From Saprospiraceae bacterium (GTDB lineage: Bacteria > Bacteroidota > Bacteroidia > Chitinophagales > Saprospiraceae), in NCBI GenBank assembly GCA_016718505.1, contig JADKDE010000001.1:448501-512500 (forward strand): a stretch of 64,000 bases of DNA. The letters run 5' to 3'. This document shows positions 8,751 through 16,744 of the stretch, piece by piece (the first letter of the stretch is position 1; every line of letters begins with the position of its first letter). The notes beneath the pieces were generated by a model that was not told the origin of the DNA, did not search any database, and saw only the letters and a list, made by a program, of their open reading frames with translations. Both the position numbers and the translations under genes were made by a program.

Positions 8751-10724
8751 TTATTTAATTATAGAAATTTTCTTTGTAGTTTCTCCAGATTCTGATTTGG
8801 TGCGCAATAAATAGAAACCAGCGGCTACGGTTGGCTTCCAAACCAAAGTGTGCTTTCCAGCGGCAAATGGTGTGTTATTAGCAATATTTTCAACTACTTT
8901 ACCAGTTAAGTCGATGATATCTACAGAGATATTTTCTTGCTTATTGGGTGAAATTTCAATATTCAATTCGGTTGAAATTGGATTCGGATACAAATTAATT
9001 TTACCATCAAAAGCAACAGGGTCACCAGTTGAAGTTATTCCTAAAAACCTAAGATTGTCAAGCCAAAGATAGTTACCATAATCTGAAACACCTGTTATGG
9101 AGAAGAGTATTTCAGAGTCCGCTGCAAATGTTGGTAGATTTATCGTATCTGTAGCCCATTGATTAGAAGTCGGGATGAATGCGGGTTCTTGAGGAGCAGC
9201 TGTTTCAAGCTCTGCTCCAGTTTTTTCGACGATTGTAGTCCAAGTTGAACCGCAGTTAGTTGAATATTCAAAACGAAGTCTGTCATCTGGAGGAGTTGGA
9301 GTCGATGCGTCAGTATATTTAGCATGAGCTCTATCATAAACAAGTTTCAAGTTCGTAGCATTAATTTTTAACTTTGGCAAGAACAATCGACCAATTTGGC
9401 CATAAGTATTTGTACTCCATCCATAATAATTAATACCTAAAGCTTGGTCACTTGTGCCATAGGCTCCAAGTTCGTTTGGACCAAAACCTACATCAGCTGA
9501 ACTGAACACTCTGAAAGCACTGTTGTAAGTCGAAGAATTTACATAATTAGCGGGTAATCCTGGGGTAGAAAAATTTTCAAAATTTTGTTCTAACCCAGCA
9601 ACAGATACTACTGCTCTTGGTGCCGTAATGACACTATTCGATGTAATAAAATTATTCAAACTATATAAATCCCTTGGTGCACCATTTATATCTGATAATT
9701 TGTATGTAATAACCGATTTACCATCAACTAATTGCACATTATTAAATTCTGCAATAATGGTATCATTTGTATTTAGAGTCCTATTATAAGGAATGCTACC
9801 GCCCAAAGTACCGTTTACAAAGTATTCAACCTTAAAATTATTAATTGGCAATGTTCCGTGGTTTTTTACAAACAATTTAAAACTAACATCATAGTCACAA
9901 AGTCCAGTATTTGTAACAAATGATTTGGTGGTTATACCAAGATCTGGTAAACTGATATCTGTTGGTCTTGGAGCAGATACTTCAGCGTTATACACAAATT
10001 TGGTATCCCAGTTTTGTAGATAAGCAATTACCTCTAACTGGCGAGGATCGGCGATATAGCTGGGAACATAAGATCTAAATGCCATTACAATAGAATCACC
10101 TGCAGCGATGGAAGTATAAGGAGTTCCTGTTTTATTTGTTAAAAATTTTCTCAATACGTGATTGAAAATTCTTTCGCCGTTAGATCCAGGAGCAACAGCA
10201 TAAGTTATTACCTTTTCATTAAGTGCGACAAACGTTCTTAAATCACCAGTTATCGTATTTGCACTAACATTTTTATATTTCACGTTGATTGTGATAGAAT
10301 CTCCATTTGTATCAACTTGGTGATCCATGGTAATTGCTATCGGTGAGGTAGCGGGCAAAGTGCCTAGAACGGCTTCTGTTACCTCTTCTGGTGAATAAAC
10401 AGAAAGTCCATCAAGGATAACTCTAGGAACTCTATCAATTAAAGAATTGCCGTCTCCATCAACATATACGGAATCCGCATAATAATCCAAAACAGCTTTG
10501 TAATCATTATGCATAGGGTCATAACCAGGATATGAAACTTGGATTTTAGAAACAACAACTTTGTTGGAATAAGTATTTAGTCTTGAGTCAAAAGCAGGAT
10601 TTAAAGCAGCACAAGGCCCGCAACTAGCATTTGTCCACTCTTGGACCAAAGATTTTCTAGGTGCCTGAGCAAGCAAGTTAACAGTAATGAACAAAGAAAA
10701 AACCAGTATAAAATTTAATTTCAT
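8751..10724 (-). CDS. Omp28-related protein with T9SS type A sorting domain
   Basis: A 657-aa secreted protein. A signal peptide (about residues 1-19, ending LLAQAP) precedes a thioredoxin-like domain with a CxxC (EWTNASCGPCAALNPAFD, near residue 35), as in Omp28-related proteins. The middle contains Ig-like/CARDB-type beta domains and a jelly-roll-like adhesion segment (about 370-560). The last ~80 residues are a T9SS type A sorting domain (YPNPISTELNIEI ... GKHTLVWKP ... GFYLLRTKSESG). It is therefore exported through the type IX pathway and displayed or released. Function is unproven; a redox or adhesion role is possible. Confidence 0.85.
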   Translation of the reverse strand: MKLNFILVFSLFITVNLLAQAPRKSLVQEWTNASCGPCAALNPAFDSRLNTYSNKVVVSKIQVSYPGYDPMHNDYKAVLDYYADSVYVDGDGNSLIDRVPRVILDGLSVYSPEEVTEAVLGTLPATSPIAITMDHQVDTNGDSITINVKYKNVSANTITGDLRTFVALNEKVITYAVAPGSNGERIFNHVLRKFLTNKTGTPYTSIAAGDSIVMAFRSYVPSYIADPRQLEVIAYLQNWDTKFVYNAEVSAPRPTDISLPDLGITTKSFVTNTGLCDYDVSFKLFVKNHGTLPINNFKVEYFVNGTLGGSIPYNRTLNTNDTIIAEFNNVQLVDGKSVITYKLSDINGAPRDLYSLNNFITSNSVITAPRAVVSVAGLEQNFENFSTPGLPANYVNSSTYNSAFRVFSSADVGFGPNELGAYGTSDQALGINYYGWSTNTYGQIGRLFLPKLKINATNLKLVYDRAHAKYTDASTPTPPDDRLRFEYSTNCGSTWTTIVEKTGAELETAAPQEPAFIPTSNQWATDTINLPTFAADSEILFSITGVSDYGNYLWLDNLRFLGITSTGDPVAFDGKINLYPNPISTELNIEISPNKQENISVDIIDLTGKVVENIANNTPFAAGKHTLVWKPTVAAGFYLLRTKSESGETTKKISIIK

Positions 10725-10780
10725 AACTATTGTAATTTAAAATAAAGGATTAAATAATTGTACAAAATTATAATTATAAT

Positions 10781-11398
10781 TTACAAATTCTTAAAAAAAC
10801 AACCATTTGATAAAAAATAAATGGAAAAGCATATAAAAGCAAGTCCGGAAATCATATTTACGTAATAAATATTCTTAATAGATAGAAATTTTTTGAGAGC
10901 AGAGGCAAAAAAACCAATGCCCAATTCTGTTAATAATATCCCCATCAAGCATCCTAGATAAACAAACAGCGCGTTGGTGTGGTGATTTTGGTGTGCAAAA
11001 TTTGAAAAGGCTATCCAAATAAAGAAGTTGGCGGGATTAAAAAAATTTAAAGCAAAGCCAGAAAAAAAACCAGAATAAGTCCTTTGGACACTTATTGTTG
11101 GTTCCTTTTTGTTTTTAAATAAAATAAATAACCCAAATAACAACAATATGACGAAATTAATAAAATGAAAAAGGGATGAATTCGCAGAAATAAAATCTGT
11201 GTCCAAAAATCTAAAACCAAATAGAATAAGCGATATTATAACGATATCGGCAAATATTACGCCTAGCGATATGGGTATAACGGTCTTAAAACCACCAGAT
11301 AGGACAGAGTTTATAATGGAAAAAAAAACGGGACCAAGGGCAAAACTCATAAAAAAACCAATAGGTAACCCAATCAAAATTAATCGAAACTCCTCCAA
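10781..11398 (-). CDS. LysE family translocator
   Basis: A 205-aa six-helix membrane protein with the LysE/RhtB N-terminus (GLPIGFFMSFALGPVFFSIINSVLSGGFK) and the family's FLNFFNPANFFIWI-like segment in the middle. It likely exports an amino acid or related compound. It is a second, more canonical member of the family in this window. Its start ATG at 11398 lies 5 nt from the stop of the upstream glycosyltransferase, so the two are probably one leftward operon with metH. Confidence 0.85.
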   Translation of the reverse strand: MEEFRLILIGLPIGFFMSFALGPVFFSIINSVLSGGFKTVIPISLGVIFADIVIISLILFGFRFLDTDFISANSSLFHFINFVILLLFGLFILFKNKKEPTISVQRTYSGFFSGFALNFFNPANFFIWIAFSNFAHQNHHTNALFVYLGCLMGILLTELGIGFFASALKKFLSIKNIYYVNMISGLAFICFSIYFLSNGCFFKNL

Positions 11399-11403
11399 AA
11401 CTA

Positions 11404-12120
11404 TTATTTAAAAATATTGTATTTTATGATGCAATAAATGGCTCGTACACCGTCTTTCCATCCGATTTTTTTTCCTTCCTCATAGGACCTACCGTAGTAC
11501 GAAATTCCTACCTCATAGATTCGAATATCCTTAATCTTACTAATCTTTGCAGTTACTTCAGGTTCAAAACCGAAGCGTTTTTCGCACAAATCAAGGGATT
11601 GAACATGTTCAGCCTTAAAAAGCTTGTAACATGTTTCCATATCTGTCAAATTCAAATTGGAAAATGCATTGGATATAAAAGTCAGAAACTTATTTCCAAG
11701 AGAATGCCAAAAAAATAATATTCTATGCGGCTTTCCACCAATAAATCGGCTGCCATAAACTATATCCGCAAAGCCATCTACAATGGGTTGCAATAGGATA
11801 TTGTATTCCGCTGGATCATATTCTAAATCCGCATCTTGGATGATTATATAATCACCAGTTGCTTTTTTAATTCCAGTGTGCAAAGCAGCCCCCTTCCCTT
11901 GATTGGTTTCGTGTTTAAAATATTGGATATTGAGGCTAGGATTGTTCTTCATATAATTGAAGATGGATTCTTCTGTATTATCTTTAGAACAATCATTGGT
12001 AATGATTATTTCTTTTTCAATCTGATAGAACAAGTTTACATTTTTGATGCGATCAAGAATGCGATGTATAGTTGGACCTTCATTGTATGCAGGTATTACG
12101 ATTGATAGTTTTTTTGACAT
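11404..12120 (-). CDS. Family 2 glycosyltransferase (DPM1/DPG synthase-like)
   Basis: A GT-A fold glycosyltransferase of about 238 residues. The start chosen is ATG 12120 (MSKKLSIVIPAYNEG); an ATG at 12180 would add 20 residues that overlap metH and lack homology to the fold. Motifs are IVIPAYNEGPT, TNDCSKDNT and the metal-binding IIQDADLEYDP. The layout matches dolichyl- or polyprenyl-phosphate sugar synthases, with no C-terminal transmembrane segments seen. It likely transfers a hexose from a nucleotide sugar to a lipid phosphate for envelope glycan work. The start is 27 nt below the metH stop. Confidence 0.87.
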   Translation of the reverse strand: MSKKLSIVIPAYNEGPTIHRILDRIKNVNLFYQIEKEIIITNDCSKDNTEESIFNYMKNNPSLNIQYFKHETNQGKGAALHTGIKKATGDYIIIQDADLEYDPAEYNILLQPIVDGFADIVYGSRFIGGKPHRILFFWHSLGNKFLTFISNAFSNLNLTDMETCYKLFKAEHVQSLDLCEKRFGFEPEVTAKISKIKDIRIYEVGISYYGRSYEEGKKIGWKDGVRAIYCIIKYNIFK

Positions 12121-12146
12121 AAAAAATAAAATAATGTCAAAGATAA

Positions 12147-15100
12147 TTAAACATCGTAGTTTAATATAGGAGATAACCATTTTTCGACAAAATCTATCGA
12201 TTTACCCTTCCTATCTGCATAATCTTCGACCTGATCTTTGGATATATTTCCTAGACCAAAATACTTCGAATCAGGATGAGAAAAATACCAACCAGATACG
12301 GCAGATGCTGGATGCATAGCGAAGCTTTCTGTTAATTTCATTCCAATATTTTCAGTTACCTTTAATAATGAAAATAAAGTCTCTTTTTCTGTGTGGTCGG
12401 GACATGCGGGGTATCCTGGAGCAGGGCGAATTCCTACATATTTTTCTTTTATTAAATCTTCATTTTCCAAATTTTCATCAGGTTGATATCCCCAATACTC
12501 CTTTCTGACCAAATAATGTACATATTCTGCCGTAGCTTCTGCTAGCCTATCCGCCAGTGACTTGAGCAATATAGCTTGATAGTCATCATTATTATCTTCA
12601 AAGGCCTTGACGATGGGATCGATTTTATCTCCAGAGGTAACTGCAAAAGCTCCAATATAATCTGTTTTCTTACTTTGTAATGGTGCTATATAATCACTCA
12701 AGCAATAATTTGGTAACCCTTGGGCTTTTTGGTTTTGCTGTCTTAAATTGTGGGCTGTTTTTATGACCGTTGAAGGCTCAGATGGCGAATAAATCAGAAT
12801 GTCATCCCCAGATGAAGCCGCTGGGAATAAGCCAAAAACGCCTTTACACTCCAACCACCCTTCATTAGCTATTTTTTCAAGCATTGCCTTTGCATCAACA
12901 TAGAGCTTCTGCGCCTCAGTTCCGACTATTTCATCCGTAAGGATATTGGGAAATTTTCCTGCGAGCTCCCAGCTTGAAAAGAAAGGTGTCCAGTCAATAA
13001 ATTCATATATCTTCCTAATATCTAAATTTTTAAGGACAGTAACCCCAAGTTTGTTGGGTATTGGTGGCGTGTAGTCTGACCAGTTAATTGACACCTTATT
13101 TCTTCTGGATTCGTTCAATGTCAGATATTTTTTGTCGGCGGTCCTACTTAGTCTTTGTACTCGAATTTTTTCATATTCAGAAATTATCCCTGCTAAAAAC
13201 TGATTTTTTATTGCTTCATCAGAATGTAAAAGAGATGAAACAGTAGATACACTTTTGGAAGCATCTAGCACGTGTATTGTGGGTCCTTTTGTATATTGAG
13301 GCTGTATTTTTACTGCTGTATGCGTTTTGGAAGTTGTAGCTCCACCGATTAGTAGGGGAATATTATATCCATTTCTTTCAAGTTCTTTGGCAACAAATAC
13401 CATTTCATCGAGTGAGGGAGTGATTAATCCACTTAGGCCGATTACATCAACATTGTGTTTGATCGCTTCTTCCAATATTCTGTTAGATGGAACCATGACA
13501 CCAAGGTCGATTACATCATAGTTATTGCATCCCAGGACTACCCCTACGATATTTTTACCAATATCGTGGACATCACCTTTTACGGTAGCTAGTAATATTT
13601 TGCCTTTGGAAGACTTGGTATCTGTTTTCAAGGCTTCTATATAAGGCGTCAAATAAGCAACCGCTTGTTTCATGACTCGCGCGCTTTTGACTACTTGTGG
13701 TAGAAACATTTTACCCGAACCGAATAAATCTCCAACGATATTCATTCCATCCATAAGGGGTCCCTCTATTACATCAACTGGCAAATCATATTTTTGTCTA
13801 GCCTCTTCGACATCTTCTTCGATAAATTCGGTCAGCCCTTTTACTAGAGCATGACTAATACGCTCTTCAAGGGTAAGAGATCTCCAAGACAGATCTTTTT
13901 CTAGCGTTAATCCTTTTCCTTTATATGAATCTGCTAAGTTGGTCAGATTTTCTGTTGCTTCCTTTTTCCTGTTGAATAATACATCCTCAACAGCGATCAG
14001 AAGGTCATTTGGGATATTTTGATAAATTTCTATCATACCCGCATTGACGATACCCATATCCATACCCGCCTTGATAGCATGATATAAAAATGCAGAATGC
14101 ATCGCCTCTCGCACTTTGTCATTGCCCCTGAAAGCAAAAGAAATATTACTTACACCACCACTTACTTTGGCAAAAGGAAGCTCAGCCTTGATTTGTCGTG
14201 TTGCTTCAATAAAATTGATGGCATAGTCATTATGTTCTTCTAATCCCGTGGCGATGGCGAATATATTTGGATCAAAAATGATGTTTTGGGGTGGAAAATT
14301 TACTTTCTCTACTAGAATTTTGTACGCACGTTTGCAGATTTCAACTTTCCTTTGGATGGTATCAGCTTGACCAAGTTCATCAAATGCCATGACAACGGCT
14401 GCTGCGCCATACCTTTTTACCAATTTTGCTTGATTTATAAAGGTTTCTTCCCCTTCTTTCAAAGAAATAGAATTGACGATACATTTGCCCTGGACACATT
14501 TTAAACCCGCCTCAATAACACTAAATTTGGAAGAATCTATCATTACGGGCACCTTGGAGATATCTGGTTCTGTGGCTATGAAGTTTAAAAAAGTTGTCAT
14601 AGCTTTTTCACTATCCAACAGCCCTTCATCCATGTTTACATCGATTATTTGGGCCCCAGCATCTACCTGTTGTCTTGCTACTTCCACTGCTGCTAAATAA
14701 TCACCACTTTTGATCAATCGGGCAAAGGCTTTTGAGCCAGTAACATTTGTCCTTTCTCCTATATTGATGAAATTGGTTTCTTCTGAAATTTTTAACGCCT
14801 CAAGCCCAGATAACATGGAGATAGGCTCTTTGGGTGTTAATTTTCTTGGCGGAATGCCTTCTACTGCTTTAGCTATGGCCATGATGTGCTTTGGCGTGGT
14901 ACCACAGCAACCACCAACGATATTAACTAAACCAGATTTTGCAAAATCCTCGATGAAGACTTTCATTTCTTCGGGTGTTTGGTCGTACTCACCCATTTCA
15001 TTTGGAAGCCCAGCATTCGGATATGCACTGATATAACATGAAGCAATATCAGACAGCTCCTTCACATGAGGTCTCATCTCTTTTGCGCCTAAGGCACAAT

Positions 15101-15824
15101 TTAGACCTATACTAAACAAAGGGAGATGACTAAGAGAAATATAAAACGAGCTTACGGTCTGACCAGATAGCGTTCGACCACTTGCATCGGTGATCGTCCC
15201 AGATATCATGATGGGCAGCTTTATATTTTTTTCTTCAAATAAAAGATCAATTGCGAACAAAGCAGCCTTGGCGTTAAGTGTATCAAAAATTGTTTCCACA
15301 AGCAACATGTCCACACCGCCATCTACCAGACCTCTTGCCTGCTCCAAATAAGCATTTACAAGTTGATCAAAAGTTATATTCCTTTGAGATGGGTCGTTGA
15401 CATCAGGAGAAATAGAAGCGGTCCTATTGGTGGGACCAACGGCTCCAGCAACGAATTTTATACTATTAGGGAATTTTTCTTGATACTTATGGATTGCTTT
15501 CTTGGCGACAACCGCAGAATCAAAATTTATTTGATAAGCATAAGATTCTAGACCATAATCCGCTTGAGCGATCCAGGTTCCACTGAATGTGTTTGTTTCA
15601 ATGATATCAGCCCCAGCATTCAAATATTCCAAATGAATCTCCTCTATGATATGAGGTTGAGTGATGGAAAGTAAATCATTATTACCTTTTAGGTCCTTTG
15701 GATGATTTGCAAAAAGAACACCTCGATAATCCTCTTCCGACAAATTATATCGCTGTATCATGGTACCCATAGCCCCATCCAAAATCAATATTTTCTGGTT
15801 TGCTAGTTGTTCAAGTTTTGTCAT
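12147..15824 (-). CDS. metH: Cobalamin-dependent methionine synthase
   Basis: A 1225-aa full-length MetH, transferring methyl from 5-methyl-tetrahydrofolate via cobalamin to homocysteine. Domains in order: homocysteine-binding (zinc ligands in GLNCALG and VGGCCGTTP), pterin-binding (FINIGERTNVTGSKAF and HNDYAINF), cobalamin cap, B12-binding domain with DVHDIG as the DxHxxG motif that supplies the axial histidine, and the SAM-dependent activation domain (RPAPGYPACPDHTEK). All four modules are present in one chain, unlike lineages that split the protein. No cobalamin or SAM riboswitch is recognisable in the 159-nt upstream gap. Confidence 0.97.
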   Translation of the reverse strand: MTKLEQLANQKILILDGAMGTMIQRYNLSEEDYRGVLFANHPKDLKGNNDLLSITQPHIIEEIHLEYLNAGADIIETNTFSGTWIAQADYGLESYAYQINFDSAVVAKKAIHKYQEKFPNSIKFVAGAVGPTNRTASISPDVNDPSQRNITFDQLVNAYLEQARGLVDGGVDMLLVETIFDTLNAKAALFAIDLLFEEKNIKLPIMISGTITDASGRTLSGQTVSSFYISLSHLPLFSIGLNCALGAKEMRPHVKELSDIASCYISAYPNAGLPNEMGEYDQTPEEMKVFIEDFAKSGLVNIVGGCCGTTPKHIMAIAKAVEGIPPRKLTPKEPISMLSGLEALKISEETNFINIGERTNVTGSKAFARLIKSGDYLAAVEVARQQVDAGAQIIDVNMDEGLLDSEKAMTTFLNFIATEPDISKVPVMIDSSKFSVIEAGLKCVQGKCIVNSISLKEGEETFINQAKLVKRYGAAAVVMAFDELGQADTIQRKVEICKRAYKILVEKVNFPPQNIIFDPNIFAIATGLEEHNDYAINFIEATRQIKAELPFAKVSGGVSNISFAFRGNDKVREAMHSAFLYHAIKAGMDMGIVNAGMIEIYQNIPNDLLIAVEDVLFNRKKEATENLTNLADSYKGKGLTLEKDLSWRSLTLEERISHALVKGLTEFIEEDVEEARQKYDLPVDVIEGPLMDGMNIVGDLFGSGKMFLPQVVKSARVMKQAVAYLTPYIEALKTDTKSSKGKILLATVKGDVHDIGKNIVGVVLGCNNYDVIDLGVMVPSNRILEEAIKHNVDVIGLSGLITPSLDEMVFVAKELERNGYNIPLLIGGATTSKTHTAVKIQPQYTKGPTIHVLDASKSVSTVSSLLHSDEAIKNQFLAGIISEYEKIRVQRLSRTADKKYLTLNESRRNKVSINWSDYTPPIPNKLGVTVLKNLDIRKIYEFIDWTPFFSSWELAGKFPNILTDEIVGTEAQKLYVDAKAMLEKIANEGWLECKGVFGLFPAASSGDDILIYSPSEPSTVIKTAHNLRQQNQKAQGLPNYCLSDYIAPLQSKKTDYIGAFAVTSGDKIDPIVKAFEDNNDDYQAILLKSLADRLAEATAEYVHYLVRKEYWGYQPDENLENEDLIKEKYVGIRPAPGYPACPDHTEKETLFSLLKVTENIGMKLTESFAMHPASAVSGWYFSHPDSKYFGLGNISKDQVEDYADRKGKSIDFVEKWLSPILNYDV

Positions 15825-15983
15825 GTATCATTTATAAAAATAAAAAAAAGATGAGGAGGGTTCCGAATTATTCTAAAAGAAAATTGATTTTTAATATAAA
15901 CGTTCGAAATCAATATTACACTTCGATTTGTAACAACATTTGAGAAATTAAGGTTTTATGACTTGCCAAACTTAAATTTTGAT

Positions 15984-16430
15984 CTATCTTAGGTTTTCGA
16001 AAAAATGTTTCAACAATTCAGATGATTCTTCCTTGAAAAGCCCAAGTGCAACCTTCGTTTTAGGATGAAGGATTTCTTTCCCAAATCTAGCAAAACCACT
16101 CTTTAAATCTTCTGCACCATATATTAATGAGTCTATCTGAGCCCATTTCATGGCACCAGCGCACATAGGACAGGGCTCCAAAGTCACGTACAATCTGCAC
16201 TTGTTGAGATATTTCCCTCCTAAATAATCAGAAGCAGAAGTTAAAGCCAACATTTCAGCGTGCGCAGTGACGTCATTAAGGGTTTCTACCATATTGTAAG
16301 CTTTGGCAATTATTTGATTCTCATAGACAACAATAGCACCGATAGGGACTTCGCCAAGCTCTAAAGCTTCTTTGGCTTGTATCAATGCTTGCTTCATAAA
16401 AAAGTCATCCTCAATGACGATTTTGCTCAT
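15984..16430 (-). CDS. tadA: tRNA adenosine(34) deaminase / nucleoside deaminase
   Basis: A 148-aa zinc deaminase of the CDA fold. The catalytic motif HAEMLAL and the zinc cysteines PCPMCAGA are intact, with the TadA-like substrate segment EVPIGAIVV near residue 26. TadA converts A34 of tRNA-Arg(ACG) to inosine. A guanine-deaminase-like specificity cannot be excluded from sequence alone. It is separated from metH by 159 nt and is divergent from the starch locus. Confidence 0.88.
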   Translation of the reverse strand: MSKIVIEDDFFMKQALIQAKEALELGEVPIGAIVVYENQIIAKAYNMVETLNDVTAHAEMLALTSASDYLGGKYLNKCRLYVTLEPCPMCAGAMKWAQIDSLIYGAEDLKSGFARFGKEILHPKTKVALGLFKEESSELLKHFFENLR

Positions 16431-16744
16431 AAAAGATCCATTTTAAAATGCAAACATAAGCTCCTTGATAAAAACTAAAGAAGAATCATGAAAAAAAAAT
16501 ATATAATTTTATTTTTTATAAAAATTTGATTTAACTTCGCAATGTTTACTTAATGTATTTTATACACTATTATTAAAACATAAAATTCTGAATCAGGGGA
16601 GATTTCAGTTAATTATTTTGATTACACAGTAACAAAGAATTGATCTCGGTATATGATTTTAATAGATGTAAAAATTCAAAATATTGTTTTGTTTGCTATT
16701 AAATCTGTTTTCATAAATAAATCACTAAAAAAGAATAGAAAAGT
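16431..16744. other. Intergenic region upstream of the starch locus
   Basis: This 314-nt gap between tadA and susC-like holds no ORF I would call. A TAACTTCG at 16532-16539 resembles the Bacteroidota -7 box (TAnnTTTG with one mismatch) and would give a roughly 200-nt leader for the susC-like mRNA. No convincing -33 element, riboswitch or operator is visible. Confidence 0.35.

Noticed and set aside
15825..15983. Possible riboswitch upstream of metH.
   Set aside because: No B12-box, SAM-type or other conserved riboswitch core is recognisable; the region is short and AT-rich.
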